Assembly: GCA_963811225.1 (NCBI GenBank)
Contig: CAWEQO010000014.1
Span: forward strand, 96,402 to 160,401
DNA: 64,000 nucleotides
From: CAWEQO01 sp963811225
GTDB taxonomy: Bacteria > Chloroflexota > Anaerolineae > Anaerolineales > Anaerolineaceae
Direction: 5' to 3'
Shown: positions 8,177 through 16,476 of the stretch, piece by piece
Numbering within the stretch: position 1 is the stretch's first letter
Layout of the letters: the number at the start of each line of letters is the position of its first letter
The notes under the pieces: generated by a model
Database searches by the model: none
Seen by the model: only the letters and a program-made list of their open reading frames with translations
Told to the model about the DNA's origin: nothing
Program-made: the position numbers and the translations under genes

Positions 8177-8908
8177 ATGAACTTTGTCGATAAGCAATGT
8201 ATCTTACAGGCCTTGCGGGAGGGTGATCTGAGCCTGCAGGGACAGTTTTTAAGCGGCTCAAACTACACCCTGCTGGCCAGGGTGGTGCAGGAAGCCTTAC
8301 AGGTAGACGTGGTGTACAAGCCCCTGCGCGGCGAGCAGCCGCTCTGGGACTTTCCAACGGGGTCGCTGGCGAAGCGCGAGGTAGCGGCCTTCGAGGTCAG
8401 CGAGATCCTGGGCTGGGACCTGGTGCCGCCGACCGTGTTCCGCAAGAAGAACGCCCCGCTGGGGCCGGGCTCGGTGCAGCAGTTCATCGAGCACGACCCG
8501 GAGTATCACTATTTCCACTTCGAAGAGGGAGACAAGCAGCGCCTGCGCCCGGTGGCCCTGTTCGACCTGCTGGTCAACAACGCCGACCGGAAGGGCGGGC
8601 ACGTGCTGAGCGACACCAACCACCACCTGTGGCTGATCGATCATGGGATTTGCTTCCACACTGAGTCGAAGCTGCGCACCGTGATCTGGGATTTCGCCGG
8701 GGAGGAGATCCCCGCCAATCTGCTGGCGGACTTGAAGCGCTTCTCGGAGGCGCTGGATGCGCGCGGCGAGGAATACAAGCGCCTGGCCACGCTGCTGCAA
8801 AACGGCGAGATCGCAGCGATGAAGCAGCGGGCGCATTCGCTGATCGAGTCGAAGCACTTCCCGCACCCGGCCACCAGCCGCAGGCCTTACCCCTGGCCGC
8901 CGATTTAG
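8177..8908 (+). CDS. SCO1664 family protein (PI3K/PI4K-like kinase fold)
   Basis: 243 residues. The block DVVYKPLRGEQPLWDFP contains the lysine of the phosphotransfer site. LRPVALFDLLVNNADRKGGH followed by LWLIDHGICFH is the 'NaDR..gH' and 'iDhG' catalytic/metal signature of the PI3/4-kinase-like SCO1664 group. In actinobacteria this gene pairs with DUF3090 and often a phosphoglycerate-mutase-like gene; only the pair is seen here. The substrate has not been established for the family. Start ATG 8177 chosen over the GTG-type start at 8165. Confidence 0.85.
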   Translation: MNFVDKQCILQALREGDLSLQGQFLSGSNYTLLARVVQEALQVDVVYKPLRGEQPLWDFPTGSLAKREVAAFEVSEILGWDLVPPTVFRKKNAPLGPGSVQQFIEHDPEYHYFHFEEGDKQRLRPVALFDLLVNNADRKGGHVLSDTNHHLWLIDHGICFHTESKLRTVIWDFAGEEIPANLLADLKRFSEALDARGEEYKRLATLLQNGEIAAMKQRAHSLIESKHFPHPATSRRPYPWPPI

Positions 8909-8985
8909 AAGGGCAGTTGGGGAATGAGGGAATTGGGCAACCAGGGCCTGGTTACCCAATGCTCCATTCCGCTTGCAGGAGATCT

Positions 8986-9018
8986 AGAAACCAGGTTTTT
9001 GGGAAAAACCTGGTTTCT
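8986..9018. repeat. 15-bp perfect hairpin upstream of homoserine dehydrogenase
   Basis: AGAAACCAGGTTTTT (8986-9000) and its exact complement (9004-9018) are separated by GGG. A second imperfect stem (ATTGGGCAACCAGG / CCTGGTTACCCAAT, around 8931-8960) lies just before it. They may terminate the previous transcript or be part of the dispersed palindrome population. Confidence 0.6.
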
Positions 9019-9038
9019 TAAAACATCAAGGAGGAATC

Positions 9039-10070
9039 ATGCCCCATCTATCTTTCTGCCTGGTAGGTTTTGGCAACGTCGGGCAGGCGTTTGCGCGCCT
9101 GCTGGAGCGCAAACGCGAGCTGCTCGAAGCGCAGCACGGCTTCACCTTCAACGTGACCGGGATCGCCACCGGACGGCACGGCATGGCTATCGACCCGGCC
9201 GGGATCGACCTGGAAGAGGCGCTGCGCATCGCCGCCGAAGGCGGGCGCATGGATGCGCTGACCGCCCGGCCCATCCCCGGCTCGATTTTCGAGTTCATCC
9301 GCCAGTGCCCGGCGGACGTGCTGTTCGAGAATTCGCCGGTCAACCATCACACCGGGCAGCCTGCGGCCGACTACCTGCGCACCGGCCTGGAGCAAGGCAT
9401 GCACGCCATCACCGCCAACAAGGGGCCTGTGGTGCACGCCTACCACCAGCTAAGCGAGCTGGCGGCCAGGCAGGGTAAGCGCTTCCTGTTTGAGTCGAGC
9501 GTGATGGATGGCGCCCCGATCTTCTCGCTGTTCCGCGAGACGCTGCCGGCGGTGGATTTGCGCGGCTTTAGCGGCATCCTCAACTCGTGCACCAATCTGC
9601 TGTTAGAGCGGATGGAAAGCGGCGAGACGCTGGAACAGGCGGTGGCGTATGGGGCGTCGATTGGCATCACCGAGACCGACCCGAGCGCCGACGTTGACGG
9701 CTGGGACGCAGCCATTAAGGTGGCGGCGCTGGTGACCGTGTTGATGGGCATCCCGCTGAAGCCCGACGATATCGACCGTCAGGGCATCCGCGGCGTCACG
9801 CCTGAGATGATCGCCGAGGCCATGGCGGCTGGCGAGCGCTGGAAGCTGGTGTGCGAAGCCCGCCGCGAGGGGGAGGGGGTCAGGGCGTGGGTGGCTCCGG
9901 CGCGGGTCACGTCGCTGTCGCCGCTGTTCAGCGTGGGCGGCACGAGCTCGTTCTGCTTGTTCGAGCTGGACACGCTGCCGGGATTGGGCGTCCTGGAGAG
10001 CAACCCCGGCCCGGAGACGACCGCCTTTGGGTTATTGGCGGATTTGATCACGGCGGTAAAAGATGAGTGA
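9039..10070 (+). CDS. hom: Homoserine dehydrogenase (short form, no ACT domain)
   Basis: 343 residues. The NAD(P)-binding start SFCLVGFGNVGQAFARLLERK is followed by ITANKGPVVHAYHQL and the catalytic block GILNSCTNLLLERM and ETDPSADVDGWDAAIKV, with the substrate-binding Asp and Lys. The enzyme reduces aspartate semialdehyde to homoserine for Thr/Met synthesis. There is no C-terminal ACT domain, so feedback control by threonine through ACT is not expected. AAGGAGGAATC precedes the ATG. It overlaps the next gene by 8 nt. Confidence 0.88.
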   Translation: MPHLSFCLVGFGNVGQAFARLLERKRELLEAQHGFTFNVTGIATGRHGMAIDPAGIDLEEALRIAAEGGRMDALTARPIPGSIFEFIRQCPADVLFENSPVNHHTGQPAADYLRTGLEQGMHAITANKGPVVHAYHQLSELAARQGKRFLFESSVMDGAPIFSLFRETLPAVDLRGFSGILNSCTNLLLERMESGETLEQAVAYGASIGITETDPSADVDGWDAAIKVAALVTVLMGIPLKPDDIDRQGIRGVTPEMIAEAMAAGERWKLVCEARREGEGVRAWVAPARVTSLSPLFSVGGTSSFCLFELDTLPGLGVLESNPGPETTAFGLLADLITAVKDE

Positions 10071-10804
10071 AGTCTACTGGATTGGGGGGGCGGCGCTGTC
10101 GTGGGTGGATGCGGAGGAGGCGACCGCTGCGGGCGAGCCGGACGAGATGGCCTTCGACCTGCTCGAACTCGCTGTTCAAGACCACGGCTGCCAGGGGCGC
10201 CTGGATCGACGAAGTCAATTGGATGATTGCGGCAGGCTGGCATGATGCCGCCCGGCTGGCGCTGAGCGAAGCCGGGGTGCGCAGCCGCGCGCCGGTGTTC
10301 TACTGGCCGAGTGAGACGCTGCTCGATCACCTGCTGCTGCATGACGCCGCCCGCAGCGTGATGGTGCAAGACTGCCACCTGACAATCTTCGGGCAGCAAG
10401 ATGCTTCGGGCGCCAGCCTGGGGCTGCTGGCCTCGCCAACCGCAGTGGGGCGCTACAACCTGATGCCGCGCGCCCGGCTGGATGCGCGCCTAGCGCTCAA
10501 CCCGGGCAAACGCTCACAGACGCTGGCGGCGCTGTACCAGGTGCTCGAACGGCGCGACCTGGAGCCACACTCGACCGCCTGGTTTGCGGCTTGCTCCGAT
10601 GTCGGCCTGGACGAACTGCAAGAAGACCATCACACCTTCCCGGACGCTCGCTGGCTGACGCCCCCGGCGCGGCCACAGGCGGGCGTCACCTTCCGCCTGG
10701 CGCAGCTGGTGGAGAAGCTGGAAGAGGAGAATGCCGGCCAGGGCTTGTTGATCAGCGCTCAGCCCGGTCAGCCGGTGTTAGCGACGCTGGTGCAGAGGAT
10801 CTAG
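10063..10804 (+). CDS. Thiolase-like superfamily protein, broken by a frameshift (uncertain)
   Basis: ATG 10063 overlaps the hom stop and opens a frame beginning MSEVYWIGGAALSWVDAEEA. Near 10150-10190 the plausible reading moves to another frame that continues NSLFKTTAARGAWIDEVNW to the stop at 10804. Segments such as FGQQDASGASLGLLASPTAV and YNLMPRARL are loosely like a thiolase/ketosynthase core, but no complete Cys-His-Cys set is obvious. It lies between hom and folK with tight spacing, so it is probably translated as part of the same operon. Function is not assigned. The break is either a sequencing indel or real decay. Confidence 0.45.
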
Positions 10805-10807
10805 AAG

Positions 10808-11305
10808 ATGGCGCATTCGGCATACATCGCATTGGGCACCAACCTGGGCGAGCGGCGGGCCAACCTGCGGCGGGCGATCGAGATGATGGGCCCGGGGGTG
10901 CGGGTGCTGCGCAAGTCGCCGGTGTACGAGACGACACCGTGGGGTGTGCTCGACCAGCCGGACTTCCTCAATCAAGTGGTGGCGGTGGAGACAGATCTGG
11001 CGCCGCACCGCCTGCTGATGGAGCTGAAACGCATCGAAGCCGAGATGGGCCGCGAGCAGACGGTCCGCTACGGCCCGCGGATCATCGACCTGGACATCCT
11101 GTTCTACAATGACGAGGTGATCGATCTGCCCAGCCTGACCATCCCACACCCGTACCTGCACGAGCGGGCCTTTGTGCTGGCGCCGCTGAACGACCTGATC
11201 CCCGAAAGGGCGCACCCCCTGCTGGGCAAAACCGTGCGCCAGATGCTGGCAGAGGTGGGGATGGAGGGAGTGAAGAGGGTGGACGCAGGACATCTGGGCG
11301 ACTGA
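10808..11305 (+). CDS. folK: 2-amino-4-hydroxy-6-hydroxymethyldihydropteridine diphosphokinase
   Basis: 165 residues, standard HPPK. AYIALGTNLGERRANLRRAI is the N-terminal signature. The block GPRIIDLDILFYND carries the Mg/ATP-binding aspartates, and LTIPHPYLHERAFVLAPL follows as in all family members. The enzyme pyrophosphorylates hydroxymethyldihydropterin in folate synthesis. It starts 4 nt after the preceding gene and leads into folP, giving a folate gene pair. Confidence 0.95.
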   Translation: MAHSAYIALGTNLGERRANLRRAIEMMGPGVRVLRKSPVYETTPWGVLDQPDFLNQVVAVETDLAPHRLLMELKRIEAEMGREQTVRYGPRIIDLDILFYNDEVIDLPSLTIPHPYLHERAFVLAPLNDLIPERAHPLLGKTVRQMLAEVGMEGVKRVDAGHLGD

Positions 11306-11331
11306 CTACTCTCTAATTTCTGGTTTTCTAT

Positions 11332-11337
11332 TACAAT
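11332..11337 (+). promoter_or_regulatory. -10-like TACAAT immediately before folP (possible leaderless start)
   Basis: TACAAT ends 6 nt before the folP ATG and there is no Shine-Dalgarno in between, so an internal promoter would give a leaderless or near-leaderless folP transcript. Sequence-based inference only. Confidence 0.35.
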
Positions 11338-11343
11338 CTAAGC

Positions 11344-12213
11344 ATGACAGCGCTCACTTATCCCCTCAATTGGGGTTCTCGCACATACGTCATGGGCATT
11401 CTCAACGTCACGCCGGACAGCTTCTCAGGCGACGGGCTGTTGGCGCGTGAGACCTGGCAGAAAGAAGCCATCGATCAAGCCAAACGCTTTGCGCTGGCCG
11501 GCGTCGACATCCTGGACATCGGCGGGGAGAGCACCCGTCCCGGCGCTGAAGTCGTGGACGAGGCGGCCGAGATGGAGCGGGTGCTGCCGGTGGTCCATGC
11601 GCTGAAGAAGTCTCACCTGAATGCCATCCTGTCGGTGGACACCTACAAAGCCTCGGTTGCGGAGGAAGCCATCAAAGCCGGGGCGAACTGGATCAACGAC
11701 GTCTGGGCGCTGCGGGCCGACCCCGAGATGGCCGGGCTGATCGCCAAACGCCGGTGTCCGGTGGTACTGATGCACAACCGCATCCGACCGGGCAGTGAAG
11801 AACTGCGCGAGCGGCTCGGCGGGCGCTACATCGGAGTGCAGTACGATAACCTGGTGGAAGATGTACAGAAAGAGCTGCTGCACAGCGTCAACCTGGCGCT
11901 GGTGGCGGGCGTCAAACCCGAGAACATCATCCTCGATCCGGGCATCGGCTTCGGCAAGACCGTGGAGCAAAGCCTGGAGCTGCTCAACCGCCTGGATGAG
12001 ATCCGCTCGTTGGGCTACCCGGTGCTGCTGGGGCCGTCGCGCAAGTCGTTCATCGGCTACACGCTCGACCTGCCGCCCGATCAGCGCCTGGAAGGCACCG
12101 CCGCAACCGTGGCGGTGGGCATCGTGCGCGGCGCGGATATCATCCGGGTGCACGACGTGCAAGCCATGGTGCGGGTGGCGCGCATGACCGACGCCATCGT
12201 GCGCCGGCGATAA
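11344..12213 (+). CDS. folP: Dihydropteroate synthase
   Basis: 289 residues. VMGILNVTPDSFSGDG is the classic first DHPS signature, DILDIGGESTRPGAEV the second, and INDVWALR, DPGIGFGKT and LLGPSRKSF complete the TIM-barrel active site that joins p-aminobenzoate to the pterin pyrophosphate. Length is normal. It follows folK by 38 nt, and a TACAAT box just before the ATG suggests a private start as well. No sul-type alterations can be judged by eye. Confidence 0.96.
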   Translation: MTALTYPLNWGSRTYVMGILNVTPDSFSGDGLLARETWQKEAIDQAKRFALAGVDILDIGGESTRPGAEVVDEAAEMERVLPVVHALKKSHLNAILSVDTYKASVAEEAIKAGANWINDVWALRADPEMAGLIAKRRCPVVLMHNRIRPGSEELRERLGGRYIGVQYDNLVEDVQKELLHSVNLALVAGVKPENIILDPGIGFGKTVEQSLELLNRLDEIRSLGYPVLLGPSRKSFIGYTLDLPPDQRLEGTAATVAVGIVRGADIIRVHDVQAMVRVARMTDAIVRRR

Positions 12214-12300
12214 CTTAAGGGTAAAGCGTAACTGGGCTGCAAAACGGTCCATGCGAAGGCTGTTTTCAGATCGTCGTAATCATTGGAAGGAACCACGTCC

Positions 12301-14241
12301 ATGTTCGTTATGGGCATCCTGGCCGTGCTGCAAGTCGCCGCCATTCCCGGTGGAATCGCCTACCGGGCGCTTAAGATTCATCAAGGCATCCTGCAAAGCA
12401 TCGTGACCATTTTCATGCTCAGCCTGACCATCAATTATGTGGCCGGGCTTGCCCTGGTTGCGCTCGGGCTGTACCTGCGCCCGGTGGCGCTGGCGCTCCT
12501 GGCGCTGGAGGTTCTGGCGCTGGCCTGGCTGTACCGGCGGGCATTTTTGACGCCACTGGGCGCCGTGGCGCAGGTCGTGCTGGCGCGCTCCGCTGAGTTC
12601 CTTCTCAGCTTTGTGCCAAAGCCCGAGCCGGACAGCAGCCGGGCGTTCGCAAAAGTATTGAAAGCGGCGCTGGGGCTAACACTGGGGATTATGGCGGTCA
12701 GCAGCATCGCCTGGGTGGGGCGCGTGTTCATCGACAACCTGGGCAGCGTGTTCAATTCTTGGGATGCGGTGCTGTCATGGAACCGCTGGGCGCTGGCCTG
12801 GTCGCAAAACCAATTCCCGTCCGGCACCTGGCAGTACCCGCAGTTATTACCGCTCAACTGGTCAATGATCTACGTGATCACCGGCAGCAGCATGCAGCTG
12901 TTTAGCAAGGCGATCATGCCGCTGTTCAGCCTGTTCATCCTGCTGATGATCTTCGATCTAGGGCTGGACGCCGCGCGGGCCGGCAGTGGCCTGCCTGCAC
13001 TCGGCTTCTTCCTGGCGGTGGTGATTACCCGCCTGATGCTCAAGAAGTTCCTCGGCGACTACATCACCGAGGGCTATGCCGACATTCCGGTGGCGTTTGC
13101 CGGGTTCGTGCCCATCTATACCCTGCTCAAGGCGCGCCAACTGGAGGATGCAAGCCAGCGCGTAAAGGCCGCACAGCTAGGGATGCTGCTGGCGGGCGGG
13201 GCGGCAGTGGCCAAGGCCGCCGGGGTGGTGACGCTGGGGTTGTATCCGCTGCTGGCGTGGTTGGTATTGGATCGCAGGCCGGGCCTGGCCTCTACCCCCT
13301 CCTTCAAGAAAAGGGGCGAAGAGTCAAAGGCCTATCCCTTTTTAGCGGAGGTTGGGGGAAGGCCCGGATGGCGCTCCATGGCCCCGGCCCTCGGGGCGGC
13401 GCTGTTGATTGCGCTGCCGTGGTATGCGTTCAAGCAGGCGCAAATCTGGCAAGGGTCGGATCAGAGCAACGTGGCGATTGTCACCAGCGCGATCTATGAG
13501 GGCGCCGGACTGGGGCAGCGGGCGCTGGCAGCCTGGCAGAGCCTGGGCAAGTATGCATACCTGATCGCCTTCCTGGTCCTGGCGCTGCCGGTGTTTGACC
13601 GGGCTTACCGCTGGATTGTGGCGCTGGTAGTGCTGCCGTTCTGCCTTTCGTGGGCGCTGTTTTTCAGCTACGACACGCGCAACCTGGCGCTGGCGCTGCC
13701 GTTGATCGGGCTGGCCGGCGGCGTGGCGCTGGGACGGCTGGCGGAACTGGGTATCGATCTTCTGGCGCAGCTGCGTTCGGCCCGGCTGCGGGCTTACAGT
13801 TTGGCGGCGCTGGGGCTGCTGGCGCTGGCCGGTGTGGGGCTGCTCTTGCCCGATCAAAAGTTGGAAGCGCAGCAAGTGGAACAGCAGCGAGAGATCTTCA
13901 GCCCGGAACTGAACGCCAGGCTGTATGACTACGTCGACAAGCACGGGCCGGAGATGCGCATCGCAACCAATTACCCGGTCGCGGCGCTGCCAGGGCTGGA
14001 GCAGATGCAGGTCAACTTCTGGTATCAGGACTTCGACACCTACCAGGGGCTGGTGGCCAATGGCGAGGTGAATTACCTGCTGGCCCCTTCCCGTATGGAC
14101 GGGCGCATCGAAGCGGATATCGAGCAGAATCTGGCATCGGGGGCGTATAAGCTGCTCTTCGAGGATGATGGGTACGTGCCGTACCGATTCATTAAGATCG
14201 TGAAGAGGGGGGAGCGCAGCGCAGCGCAGTCCGGTCCTTAA
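12301..14241 (+). CDS. Large polytopic membrane protein, GT-C/ArnT-like
   Basis: 646 residues from ATG 12301, with about 12-13 hydrophobic helices and a C-terminal soluble domain from about residue 530. The first extracytoplasmic loop has NLGSVFNSWDAVLSWNRWAL with an Asp beside Trp-Asn-Arg-Trp, and FPSGTWQYPQLLPLNWS follows; this pattern occurs in membrane glycosyltransferases of the GT39/ArnT type. ATG 12301 is chosen because GGAAGGAA lies about 10 nt upstream; an in-frame TTG at 12283 has none. Probable lipid-linked sugar transferase; donor and acceptor unknown. Confidence 0.6.
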   Translation: MFVMGILAVLQVAAIPGGIAYRALKIHQGILQSIVTIFMLSLTINYVAGLALVALGLYLRPVALALLALEVLALAWLYRRAFLTPLGAVAQVVLARSAEFLLSFVPKPEPDSSRAFAKVLKAALGLTLGIMAVSSIAWVGRVFIDNLGSVFNSWDAVLSWNRWALAWSQNQFPSGTWQYPQLLPLNWSMIYVITGSSMQLFSKAIMPLFSLFILLMIFDLGLDAARAGSGLPALGFFLAVVITRLMLKKFLGDYITEGYADIPVAFAGFVPIYTLLKARQLEDASQRVKAAQLGMLLAGGAAVAKAAGVVTLGLYPLLAWLVLDRRPGLASTPSFKKRGEESKAYPFLAEVGGRPGWRSMAPALGAALLIALPWYAFKQAQIWQGSDQSNVAIVTSAIYEGAGLGQRALAAWQSLGKYAYLIAFLVLALPVFDRAYRWIVALVVLPFCLSWALFFSYDTRNLALALPLIGLAGGVALGRLAELGIDLLAQLRSARLRAYSLAALGLLALAGVGLLLPDQKLEAQQVEQQREIFSPELNARLYDYVDKHGPEMRIATNYPVAALPGLEQMQVNFWYQDFDTYQGLVANGEVNYLLAPSRMDGRIEADIEQNLASGAYKLLFEDDGYVPYRFIKIVKRGERSAAQSGP

Positions 14242-14252
14242 GGAACCAGCCG

Positions 14253-14306
14253 ATTTTCGTTCCTTCGTTCCCCGACCCTATACCCTGGGGAACGAAGGAA
14301 CGAAAC
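14253..14306. repeat. 54-bp palindromic element, copy 1
   Basis: A 19-nt perfect arm beginning TTTCGTTCCTTCG is separated from its complement by 13 nt containing ACCCTATACCCT. The whole 54 bp is repeated without a mismatch at 15111-15164, on the other side of the CPBP gene. It could also act as a bidirectional terminator. Confidence 0.85.
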
Positions 14307-14403
14307 GAATTTATCCGACGAACAATTGCAGGGAAATATTTCCAAAAACGATGTTTTCTTAATCGTGTTATTATATTGATATCTCCCCTATTTAGAGGCC
14401 CCC

Positions 14404-15081
14404 ATGACATTCGTCGAAATCCCACACACGCTGCAGAACAAGTGGACCAGTACACGCAACTTGTTGGTCATCGCATCGCCTTTATTGATTGTGCTGCTCG
14501 GCATGATTCTCGCCCGGGTATCCTTTGCATTGATGGGAAACTGGGCCTGGAGTCTTACGATGCCGGTCTACTGGCTCACGATGAGCGTTATCATTTTTCT
14601 TGTGTCAGGCAAAGAGAAATGGCTCAGTTGGTTCAGAAAACCGCATGGCAGCAAGCTCTGGCTGGTATTCGGTCTGCTGATTGGTTTATCTGCATATCCG
14701 CTGTTGCTGCTTCCAAATGCGTCCCTGCTGCGAACACCTCTGCTGACAATCCTCTGGTTCACATTCGGATTGATTAATGGAACTGTTGAAGAATCGTATT
14801 GGCGAGGCTTCTTGTTCACAGAGATTCACGGCTGGCCATCCTGGCTGACCGTTACATATTCCTCGGTATTGTTTATTGCAATACATTTTCTTATGTTAGG
14901 CACCTTCTCAGTAGCACTATTCAACATCCCATTTCTGGTGATCCTGATCTTTATCACTGTTGCTCTGGCGTTGATGTTTATCCGTACGGGCAGTTTGCGC
15001 TGGTCGGCAATATCTCACATTCTCACGGATTGGGGCAACATGAATATCTTCGTATTCATGAATTTGACGAAATTATTTTAG
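14404..15081 (+). CDS. CPBP family intramembrane glutamic endopeptidase
   Basis: 225 residues with about seven hydrophobic helices. GTVEESYWRGFLFTEI holds the EExxxR motif (catalytic Glu pair and Arg), and SVLFIAIHF and SHILTDWGNMN supply the two conserved His/Asn sites of Abi/CPBP proteases. Members process prenylated or membrane-bound proteins and some serve in bacteriocin immunity. Base composition is clearly A+T-richer than its neighbours and the gene lies between two identical 54-bp palindromes, which suggests it arrived as a cassette. Substrate unknown. Confidence 0.85.
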   Translation: MTFVEIPHTLQNKWTSTRNLLVIASPLLIVLLGMILARVSFALMGNWAWSLTMPVYWLTMSVIIFLVSGKEKWLSWFRKPHGSKLWLVFGLLIGLSAYPLLLLPNASLLRTPLLTILWFTFGLINGTVEESYWRGFLFTEIHGWPSWLTVTYSSVLFIAIHFLMLGTFSVALFNIPFLVILIFITVALALMFIRTGSLRWSAISHILTDWGNMNIFVFMNLTKLF

Positions 15082-15110
15082 ACGGAGTTCCTGATCCCGC
15101 ATTCACGTTA

Positions 15111-15164
15111 ATTTTCGTTCCTTCGTTCCCCGACCCTATACCCTGGGGAACGAAGGAACGAAAC
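15111..15164. repeat. 54-bp palindromic element, copy 2
   Basis: Identical over 54 bp to 14253-14306; outside this block the flanks differ. Both copies are in the same orientation, 858 bp apart. Confidence 0.85.
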
Positions 15165-15262
15165 CCAACGGCCCTGATGAATTTTGACAAACAGAACCGG
15201 CAGCCTCCTCTGGGGGGCGCTTAGGGTCCGCGAAGCGCCCTGTAATGTGCCTTTAATGTGAC

Positions 15263-15291
15263 TCGACAGGGATATATTTCTGCGCTATACT
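15263..15291 (+). promoter_or_regulatory. Sigma-70-type promoter upstream of the acyltransferase
   Basis: TCGACA (15263-15268), 17-nt spacer, TATACT (15286-15291). It would give a leader of about 200 nt before the ATG at 15500. The rest of 15165-15499 shows only a small GGGCGCTT/AAGCGCCC hairpin near 15216-15241 and no gene. Confidence 0.5.
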
Positions 15292-15499
15292 CTGTTTACC
15301 GGGCGACCGGAACAACACAGCCATCGTGATGATCCAGCCCTGCTTTTCAAAACAATGAAGAAGGCGCTGGATCGTTTATCGGTAAGTGGGATTTAGAATC
15401 CATTCATTTTTTGATACCGCACGCGCTCGCCTGGCATCGCTGAACACTGCTGCAACCTGCTGATCGAGCCGGTTCGCCGGCAGTCCCTTTCTGACTTAG

Positions 15500-16447
15500 A
15501 TGCCATACATCTCACTCTCGCAGATTGGACCGGCACGGGTGAACCTGAAATCCTTCTTTTACAGCCGCTTCAGCATTCTGCTGGCTTATACGCTTGCCCG
15601 AATTCTCCCGCCGTTCTTTGGACGGCCGTTTGCCAGTTTAATTGGAGGCCTGGTTGCTAGAGACAGGCAGTTCAGCCAGGTGCGAGCAGTACGGGCAAAT
15701 CAGTGGGTTGTCCTTGAGGGGCAAGTTTCCGCTGAAGCCCTGACCGAGTCCGTCCGCCAGACGTTCCGCTATACGGGGCGTTTCCTTTACGATTTCTTGC
15801 ACTTTTTTAACAGAAAACAGGCCGTTTTCCGGTTGGTTGAGTTCGACCCGAGCTTCGAGCGCTTAATCCAACAGAACCGAGAAGGCAAGCAAGGTGTTTT
15901 AATGGTGGTGCCACACCTGACGAACGTCGACCTGATCGGGCATGCCGCCGCGCTGGCCGGAATGCGCTTCCAGGTGTTATCGTACCCTGACCCACCGGCC
16001 AGCTACAAGGCGACGAACCGGCTGCGCTCGGCGGTGGGCATCGACGTGACGCCCATGTCGATCAAGGCGCTGCGCAAGGCCACGGAAAGGCTGAAGGCGA
16101 ACGGCTTCGTGCTGACCGGGGTGGACCGCCCGATTGCCAATGAAAAGTACCAGGTGTCTTTCTTTGGTCGCCCGGCTTCGCTGCCCGTGGGCCACGTCCG
16201 CCTGGCGCTAAAGACAAACGTCCCGGTGGTGATCGTCAGCGGCCGACTGCAAGAGAATGGCCGCTACCTGGTTTGGGCATCCGATCCACTCTGGATGCAG
16301 CCGGATGAGGATCTAAATCACGAGATTGTAGCGAACGCCGAGAAGATCCTGGGGCTCATCGAGCAAGACATCCGCAAAGCCCCCGATCAGTGGTCCATGT
16401 TTTACCCAGTTTGGCCGGAGGCAATGGAAGAAGTGTCGTCAGGCTGA
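15500..16447 (+). CDS. LpxL/HtrB-like lysophospholipid acyltransferase
   Basis: 315 residues. The motif VPHLTNVDLIGHAAAL corresponds to HxxxxD (H-L-T-N-V-D) of the LpxL/PatA acyltransferases. FVLTGVDRPIANEKYQVSFFGRPASLPVG aligns with the second block (D...G...F.G..a..p.G). In actinobacteria members of this family acylate phosphatidylinositol mannosides; in Gram-negatives they acylate lipid A. The next gene is a CDP-alcohol phosphatidyltransferase, so a membrane glycolipid role is more likely than lipid A. Which lipid is acylated cannot be told here. Confidence 0.78.
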   Translation: MPYISLSQIGPARVNLKSFFYSRFSILLAYTLARILPPFFGRPFASLIGGLVARDRQFSQVRAVRANQWVVLEGQVSAEALTESVRQTFRYTGRFLYDFLHFFNRKQAVFRLVEFDPSFERLIQQNREGKQGVLMVVPHLTNVDLIGHAAALAGMRFQVLSYPDPPASYKATNRLRSAVGIDVTPMSIKALRKATERLKANGFVLTGVDRPIANEKYQVSFFGRPASLPVGHVRLALKTNVPVVIVSGRLQENGRYLVWASDPLWMQPDEDLNHEIVANAEKILGLIEQDIRKAPDQWSMFYPVWPEAMEEVSSG

Positions 16448-16476
16448 ATTTCGCTGCAAGAAGAACACGAGGCAAT

